A DNA stretch of 64,000 bases from Henriciella sp. GTDB lineage: Bacteria; Pseudomonadota; Alphaproteobacteria; Caulobacterales; Hyphomonadaceae. The DNA is taken from positions 355,366 through 419,365 of the forward strand of contig NZ_JAPYPG010000004.1 in the NCBI RefSeq assembly GCF_029937755.1, given 5' to 3'. Numbering within the stretch: position 1 is the stretch's first letter; each line of letters begins with the position of its first letter. The translations under genes and the position numbers were made by a program. The notes under the pieces are model-generated. The model made no database searches. It saw only the letters and a list, made by a program, of their open reading frames with translations, and was not told where the DNA came from. This document shows positions 8,548 through 17,777 of this stretch, piece after piece.

Positions 8548-8762
8548 GCTTCGTCGCGTAGCGCAAACAGGTCCTCCACCCGGCAATCGAGCGCCCGCGC
8601 CAGTTTGAGCGCGAGGACGGTTGTCGGGACGAAGACCCCATTTTCGATCGTATTGATCGTCTTGCGGCTGACCGAGACACGCTTGGCCAGCTGCGCCTGT
8701 GTGAGGCCTGCCTGCTGGCGGTAGTCCTTCAGATGGCTGATCAGGTCCGGGTGGTCAGCCAC
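8544..8762 (-). CDS. XRE-family transcriptional regulator
   Basis: 72 residues, almost entirely a Cro/C1-type helix-turn-helix: LTQAQLAKRVSVSRKTINTIENG. It belongs to the YozG/small-repressor class commonly encoded with a membrane protein. Tandem GTG codons at 8765 and 8762 are possible starts; the second has GGAGGG at 5 nt. Its 5' end overlaps the upstream membrane gene, so the two are translationally coupled. The likely target is the double operator at 9203-9257 before that gene. Confidence 0.88.
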   Translation of the reverse strand: MADHPDLISHLKDYRQQAGLTQAQLAKRVSVSRKTINTIENGVFVPTTVLALKLARALDCRVEDLFALRDEA

Positions 8763-9189
8763 CACGGCCCTCCAGCCATGCGAAGGTGAACATGGGGGTC
8801 ACGATGCCCGTCACGAGAATGAAGGTTATCGCATCCTTCGCATTCAGCTCGGCGAACCATGTGGCAATAAACAGGGCTACGGTGACAAGGATCTGCACCG
8901 CATAGGCTATTGAGAAAGCGCTCTTGCGATTGGCCGCAACCAGTTCGTCCTCGAGTATGGCTTGAGACGCCGGATCGAGCTTTGCCCTCGTAAACGTCCA
9001 AACGAAAATGAGCATGCCGAGCAGCCATACAATGCCGGCAAGCGCACCAAGCAGGCTCACCCATGCATGGCCGTTTGCCGCATAGGCTTCAACAATTTCC
9101 ATGTCGGTTACGACCCAGACGATAAACATTGCTCCCAACAGGATAAGCAGCCAGCGACGCCGGCCTGAAAGCCGTTCTGTATCTGTCAT
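8755..9189 (-). CDS. Four-helix membrane protein encoded with XRE regulator
   Basis: 144 residues with four predicted membrane helices: about 13-33, 43-64, 94-113 and 119-137. A charged cytoplasmic loop (RAKLDPASQAILEDELVAANR) lies in the middle. Families of this shape often sit beside small XRE repressors; their function is generally unknown. The ATG follows GAGAGG. It is the first gene of a two-gene operon, with the operator just upstream. Confidence 0.75.
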   Translation of the reverse strand: MTDTERLSGRRRWLLILLGAMFIVWVVTDMEIVEAYAANGHAWVSLLGALAGIVWLLGMLIFVWTFTRAKLDPASQAILEDELVAANRKSAFSIAYAVQILVTVALFIATWFAELNAKDAITFILVTGIVTPMFTFAWLEGRGG

Positions 9190-9202
9190 GAAATATCCTC
9201 TC

Positions 9203-9257
9203 GTGTAACCTTCACGTTACCACTTAGATGCAGCACCAAGTAACGTCAAGGTTACAC
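9203..9257. promoter_or_regulatory. Paired operator: two GTAAC-N6-GTTAC dyads
   Basis: Two dyads, 9205-9220 and 9240-9255, each have the form GTAAC-N6-GTTAC. Their centres are 35 bp apart. The whole 18-bp arms (9203-9220 and 9240-9257) are also inverted copies of each other with 17 of 18 matches, so the region has nested symmetry. It begins 14 bp before the start codon of the membrane/XRE operon. It is very probably the autoregulatory operator of the XRE protein. Confidence 0.75.
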
Positions 9258-9273
9258 GCCAGATTCCTGATGC

Positions 9274-9510
9274 TCAGTCCTCGTCGACATAGACCTCGCC
9301 ATTGAGATCATCGAGCTTCGCCTGGAAATGAGCCCGGACGTCTTCGACCGCCTGGTTGTAGACGGTCGGGCCCAGTGTCTTGAGCATCCTGTCGAGAATT
9401 TCGCCGGCGCGAAAATCGCTCAGCGTCTCGTCGAATTCGGTGGAGAAGAGCGTCTGGAGATGGGCGACAAGGGCTTCGCGGCGTTCGTCGCTCAGGTCGA
9501 TTGTCTTCAT
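9274..9510 (-). CDS. DUF2164 family protein
   Basis: 78 residues. The pattern LSDERREALVAHLQTLFSTEFDE...GEILDRMLKTLGPTVYNQAVEDVRA matches the small DUF2164 family, whose biochemical role is unknown. It overlaps the upstream phosphodiester glycosidase gene by 4 nt, so the two are co-translated. Confidence 0.85.
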   Translation of the reverse strand: MKTIDLSDERREALVAHLQTLFSTEFDETLSDFRAGEILDRMLKTLGPTVYNQAVEDVRAHFQAKLDDLNGEVYVDED

Positions 9511-10277
9511 TCAACCACCCCCACAATCGGTCCCATGTCGAGCCCGGGCTCGTTACGTCCGATTGCGGGAGCATAGAGACGCGAGACCTGCCCGTCGAGG
9601 AACAGGGCGTCCGGTGCATCGAGCTTGTCGCGGAAAAGGGTCGCGAAGTCGTGGAAAGTGACCGGCACGTCGGAGATGGCGAACCAGACCGTCCGGCCAT
9701 CGCGGCTGACCCCGACACCATTGCGGCGCTTGCGCGATGTGCCGTCGGCATTGATCGAGGGGTGGGTCTCGCCATCGATGACCAGCATCGGGCCGGACTG
9801 GGTGGCATAGTCGGGGTCGACCTCGTTTTCGAGATAGGCCTCCGACACGCTGACGCCGGCCCTCTCCTCATCGACCCAGAACACACCGTTCGGCTTCATA
9901 TGGAAGTTTCCAGGGCCCTCATTGGTGTTGACCGTCGCGGTATCGCCATTGGCTGCGCGCAGATAGCCGACCGGGCGGCGGTCGTCATGGTACATGCCGC
10001 CATTCATCGCGAAGATCAGCTCGCCGCCCTCCTCCGCCATCGCGCCTGCCAGCGCATCGAATTGCAGGTATGGCGCGCCATCATCATCGGCATAAAACAG
10101 GCGGATATCGTCGCGGCGCGCATCGAAGCTGCACACGACATAAGGGTTCGACTTGAAGGTCAGCTCACGGCAGTGATCGCCCTCGGCGGTGCCGACATTC
10201 ATGTTGCAGGCAGAAGCAGCGGCGATGAGCAGGCCGGCAATCCCGGTTCCCAGCCATCCTGATTTGCGAGTGAGCAA
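9507..10277 (-). CDS. Phosphodiester glycosidase (NAGPA-domain) lipoprotein
   Basis: 256 residues, TTG start with GGCGG upstream. A lipobox-type signal (GLLIAAASAC, Cys near residue 23) predicts a lipoprotein. The rest matches the phosphodiester glycosidase/NAGPA family: FAMNGGMYH, ANGDT, NFHMKPNGVFW, QSGPMLVIDG, TSRKRRNGVGVSRDG and LDGQVSRLYAP. Family members cleave sugar-phosphodiester bonds; the bacterial substrates, possibly envelope glycans, are mostly unknown. Confidence 0.85.
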   Translation of the reverse strand: MLTRKSGWLGTGIAGLLIAAASACNMNVGTAEGDHCRELTFKSNPYVVCSFDARRDDIRLFYADDDGAPYLQFDALAGAMAEEGGELIFAMNGGMYHDDRRPVGYLRAANGDTATVNTNEGPGNFHMKPNGVFWVDEERAGVSVSEAYLENEVDPDYATQSGPMLVIDGETHPSINADGTSRKRRNGVGVSRDGRTVWFAISDVPVTFHDFATLFRDKLDAPDALFLDGQVSRLYAPAIGRNEPGLDMGPIVGVVE

Positions 10278-10399
10278 AATCTGCCGCCTTTCCAGTGGGC
10301 CTGGCCGCCCGTCCTTTGGTTAATCTACGTGCGTCCTTTTATCGATGAAAGGGTTCGCGTTGCCAATCAACTGCCTGAAAACTGTGGCGTTCCGAAGGC

Positions 10400-12274
10400 T
10401 CAGGCAGAGGCCTCAGCTTCGTAATCCTCGGTCGCCTCCAGCCAGGCCTGCTCGGCAATACCCAGCTCCGCGGCAAGCTTGTCCCGCTTTGTCCCGAGCG
10501 ACTGAGCTTCGCCCGGATCGCGATCGTAAAGCGATGGGTCGGCCAGCTTCTCATCCAGGCTGGCGAGCTTCTTCTGCAACGCCTCCATCTCCCGTTCGGC
10601 CGACGAGATACGCTTGCGGATGTCGGCGGTGGCGCGACGGATTTCGGTGTCGGAGCGTTTCGGCGCAGCCGGTGGCGGAGGCGCCAGAGGGGCGCCGGTT
10701 TCGCGCGACTTGTCTGCCGCCAGCACCAGTGCGCGATAGTCCGACAGGTCACCCTCATAGGGCGCTGCCCGGCCCTGATGGACCAGCCAAAGCCGCTCGG
10801 CCGTCGCCTCGGCGAGGTAGACATCGTGCGTGATGAGGAGGACCGCACCCTGATAGGCGTTGAGCGCATGGATCAGCGCTTCGCGGCTATCGATGTCGAG
10901 GTGGCTGGTCGGCTCATCGAGGATGAGGATGTGCGGTTTCTTCAGCGCGGTCAGGCCGAGCAGCAGGCGCACCTTCTCTCCCCCCGACAGCTTCTCGACC
11001 TTGGTCTCCGCCTTGTCGCGATTGAAACCGATATTGGCGACGATGGAGCGCAACTGCCCCTCGGTCGCGTTCGGCCGCATCTTGCGGACATGGTCGATGG
11101 CATTCTGGCCGGCCGACAGCTCATCGAGCTGGTCCTGGCTGAAATAACCGATCTCGACCTTCGGCGCGGCGACACGGTTGCCCTCGAGCAGGTTCAGCCG
11201 CCCGGCGATCGCTTTCACCAGCGTCGACTTGCCCTGCCCGTTCGCGCCGACAATCGCGATGCGGTCATCATTATCGACACGGAGGTTCACACCCCGGAGC
11301 ACAGGCTCGCCGGGGGCGTAGCCGAGATCGGCATTATCCAGCACGAAGAGCGGCGAGGCGAGCTCCTCCGGGTCCGGGAAGTCGAAGGGATGGGTGCGTT
11401 CTTCCAGCGGGATCACGACATCCTGCATCCGCTCCAGCATCTTGATGCGTGACTGGGCCTGGGTCGCCTTGGAGGCCTTGGCGCGGAAACGGTCGACAAA
11501 GCTCTGAAGGTGAGCGCGCTGCTTGTCCTGCTTGGCTTTCTGGGCCTGCGCCAGCGCAAGCTGTTCAGACCGCTTTCTCTGCCAGCTGTCATAATCGCCC
11601 GGATGCACGGTCAGGTTCAGGTGCTCCAGCGCGAGAATGTGCGTGACCGCATTGTTAAGCAGTTCGCGGTCGTGGCTAACCAGAAGGACGGTGTGCGGAT
11701 AGCGCTTGATATAGCTCTCCAGCCAGGCCGCGCCTTCGAGGTCGAGATAGTTGGTCGGCTCGTCCAGCAGCAGCAGGTCCGGCTCGGCGAACAGCACGCC
11801 GGCCAGCGCCGCGCGCATCCGCCAGCCGCCGGAGAACTCCCTGCAGGCCCGGCCAAGGTCGGCCTGTGAGAAGCCAAGCCCCGTCAGGATGGACGCCGCG
11901 CGCGCTTCGCCCGACCAGGCATCGGTCGTCATCAGCCGCTCATGGATATCGGCAAGCTCATCCGGGTCGGTGACCGTCTCGGCAGCATGCATGAGGCCGG
12001 CGCGCTCGGTGTCCGCGGAGAGGGTCTCATCCAGCAGCGTGCGGTCGCTTGCCTCGACCTCCTGCGCGACCCAGCCGAGCTTGGCGGCCTTGCCGATGCG
12101 GATGGCGCCGTCCGGGTCTTCATCTGCCTCCCGGATGAGGCGCAGCAGCGTCGACTTGCCGGTGCCATTGCGGCCGATCAGGCCGACCTTCCAGCCAGCC
12201 GCCAGCGTCGCCGAGGCGCCATCCAGAAGCATCCGGCCCTGAATCCGGTAGGTGAGGTTGTCAATCGTGAGCAT
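10400..12274 (-). CDS. ABC-F family ATPase (Uup-like)
   Basis: 624 residues, two ABC cassettes and no membrane domain. Cassette 1 has Walker A GRNGTGKST (about residue 34), signature FSGGWRMR and Walker B LLLLDEPTNYLD. Cassette 2 has GANGQGKST, LSGGEKVR and LILDEPTSHLD. The inter-domain linker is Arg/Lys/Gln-rich. The C-terminal ~90 residues (AEREMEALQKKLASLDEKL...) form a coiled coil as in Uup. ABC-F proteins act on the ribosome; Uup has also been linked to DNA branch structures. Not an exporter. Confidence 0.92.
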   Translation of the reverse strand: MLTIDNLTYRIQGRMLLDGASATLAAGWKVGLIGRNGTGKSTLLRLIREADEDPDGAIRIGKAAKLGWVAQEVEASDRTLLDETLSADTERAGLMHAAETVTDPDELADIHERLMTTDAWSGEARAASILTGLGFSQADLGRACREFSGGWRMRAALAGVLFAEPDLLLLDEPTNYLDLEGAAWLESYIKRYPHTVLLVSHDRELLNNAVTHILALEHLNLTVHPGDYDSWQRKRSEQLALAQAQKAKQDKQRAHLQSFVDRFRAKASKATQAQSRIKMLERMQDVVIPLEERTHPFDFPDPEELASPLFVLDNADLGYAPGEPVLRGVNLRVDNDDRIAIVGANGQGKSTLVKAIAGRLNLLEGNRVAAPKVEIGYFSQDQLDELSAGQNAIDHVRKMRPNATEGQLRSIVANIGFNRDKAETKVEKLSGGEKVRLLLGLTALKKPHILILDEPTSHLDIDSREALIHALNAYQGAVLLITHDVYLAEATAERLWLVHQGRAAPYEGDLSDYRALVLAADKSRETGAPLAPPPPAAPKRSDTEIRRATADIRKRISSAEREMEALQKKLASLDEKLADPSLYDRDPGEAQSLGTKRDKLAAELGIAEQAWLEATEDYEAEASA

Positions 12275-12316
12275 GATGGCGCCTGCTAAGGCCTCAGCGC
12301 GCTGGCATCAAGGCGC

Positions 12317-13192
12317 CTATTTCTTCTTCGTCAGTTTCCGCATCAGGCCTTCCTGGGCGGTGGAGGCGACCAGCTTGCCTTCGCGCGTGAAGATCGACCC
12401 GCGATTGAAGCTGCGGCCATTGCCGGCCTTCGGGCTGTCCATCGCATAGAGCAGCCACTGGTCGGCCCGGATCGGCGCATGGAACCAGATCGTGTGATCG
12501 AGGCTCGCTGTCATCAGCTTCGGGTTCATCCAGTGCAGGCCGTGCGGGCGAAGGCTCGATCCGAGCAGGTTCATGTCGCTTGCCCAGGCGATCATGCAGT
12601 GGTGCATGGCCGGCGGAACGTCGATCTCGCGCGTCGTGCGGAACCAGACCTGGTTAACATCCGATTTCGGCTTCGGATCGAAGGGATTGATGCCGGAGAT
12701 TTCCTTCATCTCGAAGGGGCGTGGCCGGTCCCAGTGCTTGCGCATGTCTTCCGGGATGCGGTCCTTGAACATCTCGCGGAAGTCCTCGTGAGACTTCAGC
12801 TCTTCGGGCTGCTTTGTCTCAGGCATCTTGTGCTGGTGATCCCAGCCATCCTCGTGGACGTGGAAGGATGCCGACATGTTGAGGATCTGCTGGCCATGCT
12901 GGATCGCGACCACCCGGCGCGTGGTGAAGCTGCCGCCGTCGCGCGAGCGGTCGACCTCGAAGATGATCGGGCGTTTCGGGTCCCCCGGCCGGATGAAATA
13001 GGCATGCAGGGAATGGCAGGCCCGGTCCTCATCCACCGTGCGATAGGCCGCGGCCAGCGCCTGTGCGATGACCTGCCCGCCATAGACGCGCTCACGCTCG
13101 GCCTCGTTCTCAGGCGTGATCCCCCGGAAGAGATCGACCTCGAGTCGCTCAAGCTCAAGCAGGCTTAACAGTTCGGAAACGGCATCAGTCAT
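12317..13192 (-). CDS. tesB: Acyl-CoA thioesterase II
   Basis: 291 residues, the usual TesB length, forming two hotdog domains. Landmarks: YGGQVIAQALAAA near the start, SLHAYFIRPGDPKRPIIFEVDRSRDGGSF in the first hotdog, and LDHTIWFH with the conserved Asp of the Asp/Gln/Thr catalytic triad in the second. It hydrolyses medium- to long-chain acyl-CoA in the cytoplasm. It is divergent from the acyl-CoA synthetase at 13326, placing opposite reactions back to back. Confidence 0.93.
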   Translation of the reverse strand: MTDAVSELLSLLELERLEVDLFRGITPENEAERERVYGGQVIAQALAAAYRTVDEDRACHSLHAYFIRPGDPKRPIIFEVDRSRDGGSFTTRRVVAIQHGQQILNMSASFHVHEDGWDHQHKMPETKQPEELKSHEDFREMFKDRIPEDMRKHWDRPRPFEMKEISGINPFDPKPKSDVNQVWFRTTREIDVPPAMHHCMIAWASDMNLLGSSLRPHGLHWMNPKLMTASLDHTIWFHAPIRADQWLLYAMDSPKAGNGRSFNRGSIFTREGKLVASTAQEGLMRKLTKKK

Positions 13193-13325
13193 TCTTGATC
13201 GGCTTTCCCATCCAGATCTTTACCAAGCGCGCTTAGCATCACGATCAGCAAGTTAAAACAGGCGCGCGGGATACTGGGCCGGCATAAGGCCCCGACTCGC
13301 GTTGCCACTGCAAGAGGCGATGGTG

Positions 13326-15119
13326 ATGGAATTGCTTGATGCTGTGAAGCGGGAATGGACCGCGGTCAACACATTGGCGCGCGTGAAGTCCTGGCTCGAT
13401 CCCGTGACCCAGGAAGCGGATGTGCTCACCCCCGACGATATCGAAACCTGCATCGATGCCAATCGCGACCGGGTCGCGATCCGTTTCGAGGGCAAGGCGA
13501 TGACCTATGGCGAACTGGATATCCTCGCCAACCGGATCGCCTATTGGGGGCTCGGCCAGGGGCTCAATCGCGGCGACACCGTTGCACTGATGATGGAGAA
13601 CCGGCCGGAATACATCGCTGCCTGGTACGGCCTTTCAAAGATCGGCGTCGTGACCGCCCTGGTGAATACCAGCCTTACCGGCAAGAGCCTCGCCCGCAGC
13701 GTCGAGATCGTGAATGCCCGGCTGATGATCAGCGGCGAGGAGCAGGCCAGGGCCATCAGCTCGCTGCCCAAGACCATGCGGTCCAGCCTGCCGGTCTGGA
13801 GCTTCAGCAAGACCGCCGCACCCGGACGCAACATGCGCTCGGCGCTGGCCTCCCAGGCCAGCAACCGTCCGGCAAAATCCTGCCGCTCGCGCCTGAAGAG
13901 CGATTCCAACTGCCTTTACATCTACACCTCCGGCACGACCGGCATGCCCAAGGCCGCGCGCATGTCGCATGCCCGCGTCCGCACCATGATGCGCACCTTC
14001 ATCGCCCCGACAAAGGCGACCGGAAAGGACCGGATCTATGTGCCGCTGCCGCTCTATCACGCCACGGGTGGCCTGTGTGCGGTCGGCATCGCCCTGCAGA
14101 CCGGTGGCGAAATCATCCTGCGCCGGCACTTCTCGGCCTCGGCCTTCTGGGACGATTGCCGCGAGAACAAGGTCACCATCTTTGCCTATATCGGCGAACT
14201 CTGCCGCTACCTCGTGAACCAGCCGGAACGCGAAAACGACAAGCAGCACTCGGTCCGCGCCGCTTTCGGCAACGGTCTTGGCGCCGACATCTGGGAAACG
14301 TTCAGCGACCGGTTCGGTGTACGCCGGATCATCGAGTTCTACGGCTCGACCGAGGGCAATGTGAAGTTTATGAACTATGACAGCAAGCCGGGCTCCTGCG
14401 GCCGCGTGCCACCGATCGCGCGCAAGCAGTATGCCCATGTCGCTTTCGTCAAGTTCGACGTCGAAACACAGAGCCCCGTTCGTGGCGAGGACGGCCATTG
14501 CATCCGCACCGCCGTCAACGAGGTCGGCGAGGCGATTGGCCGGGTCGGCACGGATTCGACCACGCGTTTCGAGGGCTACAAGGATGAGGACGCCTCGCAG
14601 CAGAAAATCCTGCGCGACGTGTTCGAAGACGGCGATGCCTGGTTCCGCACCGGCGACCTGATGCGCATGGACCAGCATGGCTATGTCTATTTCGTCGACC
14701 GGGTCGGCGACACCTTCCGCTGGAAGGGTGAGAACGTCTCGACCAATGAAGTTGCCGAAGCGCTCGCCCAGGTGCCCGGTGTCGAAACGGCGAATGTCTA
14801 TGGCGTCGGCGTCCCCGGCACCGAGGGCAAGGCCGGCATGGCGTCGGTGACGGTGAACGGCTATCTCGACTACAAGGAGCTGTTCGACAGGCTTGCGAAC
14901 AACCTCCCGAAACATGCCATCCCGGTCTTCATCCGCGAACAGCGCGAAGCCGATACGACGGGCACGCTCAAATACCGCAAGGTGGACCTCGCCAAGCAGG
15001 GCTTCGACCCGGACCGGATCGATGATCCGGTCTGGTACATGGACCCGGAGACCGGCGAATATACGCGCCTGACCCCGGACCAGTTCAAGAAGATCGCCAG
15101 CGGCGGCGGACGCTTCTAG
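13326..15119 (+). CDS. FATP-type long/very-long-chain acyl-CoA synthetase
   Basis: 597 residues from the ATG at 13326, which has AAGAGG 8-9 nt upstream; earlier TTG and ATG codons lie too close to it. ANL-family motifs: YIYTSGTTGMPKAA (P-loop), FYGSTEGN and TGDL. The segment DTFRWKGENVSTNEV is diagnostic of the FATP/VLACS branch rather than FadD. It activates fatty acids to acyl-CoA, feeding beta-oxidation. Its stop overlaps that of the convergent helicase gene. Confidence 0.9.
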   Translation: MELLDAVKREWTAVNTLARVKSWLDPVTQEADVLTPDDIETCIDANRDRVAIRFEGKAMTYGELDILANRIAYWGLGQGLNRGDTVALMMENRPEYIAAWYGLSKIGVVTALVNTSLTGKSLARSVEIVNARLMISGEEQARAISSLPKTMRSSLPVWSFSKTAAPGRNMRSALASQASNRPAKSCRSRLKSDSNCLYIYTSGTTGMPKAARMSHARVRTMMRTFIAPTKATGKDRIYVPLPLYHATGGLCAVGIALQTGGEIILRRHFSASAFWDDCRENKVTIFAYIGELCRYLVNQPERENDKQHSVRAAFGNGLGADIWETFSDRFGVRRIIEFYGSTEGNVKFMNYDSKPGSCGRVPPIARKQYAHVAFVKFDVETQSPVRGEDGHCIRTAVNEVGEAIGRVGTDSTTRFEGYKDEDASQQKILRDVFEDGDAWFRTGDLMRMDQHGYVYFVDRVGDTFRWKGENVSTNEVAEALAQVPGVETANVYGVGVPGTEGKAGMASVTVNGYLDYKELFDRLANNLPKHAIPVFIREQREADTTGTLKYRKVDLAKQGFDPDRIDDPVWYMDPETGEYTRLTPDQFKKIASGGGRF

Positions 15120-17677
15120 CGGTCCATCGCCTCGCGGATGAGGTCGGATTCGGCTTCCTGCATGATGGCTTCGGCCGCGCTTTCGGAATTCACCGGTTCG
15201 CGGCCGACTTCCAGCATCACCGGCACGGCAAACGGGCTGATCTTCTCCAGCGCGCGATGGTCGATCTTGCCACGGATACGCGTGAGCATGTCGGAGAGAC
15301 GGCGAATGTCGAGCAGGCCGGTGGCCGCGTCCTGGCGGGCGGCCTGCAGCAGGATATGGTCCGGCTCATGGCTGCGCAGCACGTCATAGATGAGGTCCGT
15401 CGAGAAAGTGACCTGACGGCCCGTCTTCTCCTTGCCGGGCAGGCGCCGGGCGATCATGCCGGAAATCTGCGCGCACTGGGCAAAGGTGCGCTTCATCAGC
15501 GGGCTCTCGTCGAGCCACGCTTCAAGGTCGTCGCCCAGCATGTCCGGATGGAAGAGCGCGTCCATGTCGATGCCGGACATGTCGTCCATCGCCCAGACCG
15601 CCATGGCGTATTCTGACGCCACGAAGCCCAACGGCTTTGCTCCAGCACGCTCAAGCCGCCGCGTCAGCAGCATGCCTAGCGTCTGGTGAGCGAGCCGGCC
15701 CTCGAAGGGATAAGTCACGAGATAGTGCCGGTTGGCCCGCGGAAAGGTCTCGACGAGGAGATGGTCAGGCGGCGGGATTTCCGACTTTTCGCGCTGGATC
15801 TCGAACCATTCGCGCACCTGGTCGGGCAGGCCGCTCCACTGGTCCGGATCATGGATCATGTGGCGCACGCGGTCTGCCAGGAATGTCGTGAGCGGGAATT
15901 TGCCGCCATTGTATGACGGGATGGCGGGCTTGTCGGCTTTCGCGCGCGTGACGAGAACGTCGAGCTCCGACACACCAAGGAAGCGAAGGATTTCGCCTGC
16001 GAAGAGAAATGTGTCGCCGGGCGTGAGGGTCGAGATAAAATATTCCTCGATCTCACCAAGCTTGCGGCCTGCGCGCATGGTGCGCTGTTCGCCCCTGACC
16101 TTCGAGACAGGCTGGCCGCCCGTCGGCTCCCCGCTCTTGCCGACAAAGCTCGTCAGACGGACATTCATCAGCTGCGCCTCGACGATGGCGCCGACATTCA
16201 TGCGGTGCTGCTGGGCGTCACGCGGTGTGCGCACGCGCCAGAGCCCGTCACGCTTCACGATACGGTGGAAGCGGTCATAGGTGGTGAGTGCATAGCCCCC
16301 GGTAGCAACGAGATCGACGACGCGTTCATAGGTCTCCCAGTCGAGGTCTTCATAGGGCGCGGCCCGGCGGATCTCGTTATAGAGCGCTTCCAGGTCGAAC
16401 CCCTCGCCGCAGGCCCGGCCCATGATGTGCTGCGCCAGCACGTCGAGCGCGCCGGTGCGCATCGGCTCGCCATCAATCTCGCCCGCCTCGACGGCAGCTT
16501 CCGCGGCCCGGCATTCGAGGATCTCGAACCGGTTGGTCGGTACGAGCAGTGCGCGGCTCGCCTCATCCATGCGGTGATTGGCCCGGCCGATGCGCTGGAT
16601 CAGGCGGGCGGCACCCTTCGGCGCACCCATCTGGATGACAAGGTCGACCCCGCCCCAGTCGATGCCGAGGTCCAGCGTGGAGGTACAGACAACGCCTTTC
16701 AGCACACCCCTGGCCATCGCCGCCTCGACCTTGCGTCGCTGTTCGCGCGCGAGCGAGCCGTGGTGGAGCGCGATGGGCAGCGCGTCCTCATTCGCCCGCC
16801 ACAGCTCCTGGAACAGCATTTCCGCCTGGCTGCGCGTATTGACGAAGACCAGCGTCATCTCGGCATCCCTGATCGCCTCATAAACCTCCGGCACGGCGAA
16901 GCGGCCGGAATGGCCCGACCATGGGATGCGCTCACGCGAGACCATGATGCCGATATCAGCGCTGATCCCGCCCTCGGCCCGGATCAGCCTTGTCTCGCGC
17001 CCCTCCCGCTTCGGCAGCCAGCCCGCCAGCTGGCCCGGATCGCGGACCGTTGCCGAAAGCCCGATGAAACGGCAGGCGGGTGCCCATTCCGCCAGCGCCG
17101 CGAGGCCGAGCGAAAGCAGGTCCCCGCGCTTCGACGCCGCGATGGCGTGAATTTCGTCGATGATCACGCATTTGAGGTCGGAGAAGAAATCGGCGGCATG
17201 GTCTGACGCGATGAACAGGGCGAGCTGTTCTGGCGTCGTCAGCAGGATGTCCGGCGGGTTGGCGCGCTGGCGCTGGCGCTTCGATTGCGGCGTGTCGCCG
17301 GTGCGCGTCTCGATACGGATGTTGAGGCCCATCTCCGATACAGGCGTGTTGAGGTTGCGCTCGACATCGGTCGCCAGCGCCTTCAGCGGAGAAATGTAGA
17401 GGGTATGCAGGGCCGGGCGTCGAGACCGAGCGGCGCCGCCGCCCACCTCCCCCGCAAGCGGGGGAGGTGAGTTGCCCTCTCCACTCAGTTCGATCAAACT
17501 CGCGAGGAAACCGGCCAGCGTCTTGCCGCCGCCTGTCGGGGCGATCAGCAGCGCGCTGTCTCCGGCGAGCGCCGTTTCTGTCAGGGCGAGCTGGTGCGAC
17601 CGGGGCGTCCAGCCGCGCCCGGCGAACCAGTCGGCAAAGACCTGAGGCAGGAGACTGGAAGGCGGCTGGTCCGGCAT
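15116..17677 (-). CDS. Ligase-associated DEXH helicase (Lhr-like)
   Basis: 853 residues from the ATG at 17677. Superfamily 2 motifs: APTGGGKTLAGF (Walker A), DEIHAIAASKRGD (DEIH box), GLSATV, HHGSLAREQR, CTSTLDLGIDWG and QRIGRANHR. The C-terminal half is the Lhr winged-helix and beta-barrel core. This shorter Lhr class belongs with a metallo-beta-lactamase exonuclease and an ATP-dependent ligase (20040 and 21941 here) in DNA damage repair. Between Walker A and the YISPLKAL motif it carries an extra Pro/Gly-rich segment encoded by a palindromic repeat. Confidence 0.9.
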   Translation of the reverse strand: MPDQPPSSLLPQVFADWFAGRGWTPRSHQLALTETALAGDSALLIAPTGGGKTLAGFLASLIELSGEGNSPPPLAGEVGGGAARSRRPALHTLYISPLKALATDVERNLNTPVSEMGLNIRIETRTGDTPQSKRQRQRANPPDILLTTPEQLALFIASDHAADFFSDLKCVIIDEIHAIAASKRGDLLSLGLAALAEWAPACRFIGLSATVRDPGQLAGWLPKREGRETRLIRAEGGISADIGIMVSRERIPWSGHSGRFAVPEVYEAIRDAEMTLVFVNTRSQAEMLFQELWRANEDALPIALHHGSLAREQRRKVEAAMARGVLKGVVCTSTLDLGIDWGGVDLVIQMGAPKGAARLIQRIGRANHRMDEASRALLVPTNRFEILECRAAEAAVEAGEIDGEPMRTGALDVLAQHIMGRACGEGFDLEALYNEIRRAAPYEDLDWETYERVVDLVATGGYALTTYDRFHRIVKRDGLWRVRTPRDAQQHRMNVGAIVEAQLMNVRLTSFVGKSGEPTGGQPVSKVRGEQRTMRAGRKLGEIEEYFISTLTPGDTFLFAGEILRFLGVSELDVLVTRAKADKPAIPSYNGGKFPLTTFLADRVRHMIHDPDQWSGLPDQVREWFEIQREKSEIPPPDHLLVETFPRANRHYLVTYPFEGRLAHQTLGMLLTRRLERAGAKPLGFVASEYAMAVWAMDDMSGIDMDALFHPDMLGDDLEAWLDESPLMKRTFAQCAQISGMIARRLPGKEKTGRQVTFSTDLIYDVLRSHEPDHILLQAARQDAATGLLDIRRLSDMLTRIRGKIDHRALEKISPFAVPVMLEVGREPVNSESAAEAIMQEAESDLIREAMDR
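17444..17469. repeat. Palindromic repeat inserted in frame in helicase gene
   Basis: Perfect 12-bp arms CACCTCCCCCGC and GCGGGGGAGGTG around an AA centre. On the helicase strand it encodes SPPPLAGEVGG, a peptide typical of palindromic repeat elements scattered through many alphaproteobacterial genomes. It adds a loop between the Walker A helix and the next strand without breaking the frame. Confidence 0.8.
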
Positions 17678-17777
17678 GAGACTCAAGATAGGGCCGATCG
17701 CCAATTCCTGCATCTTGTTCACATGACTTTCAGGTCGGAGTCCGCTTGATAGGCAACACAGTCTCCGGGAGCCTCTC

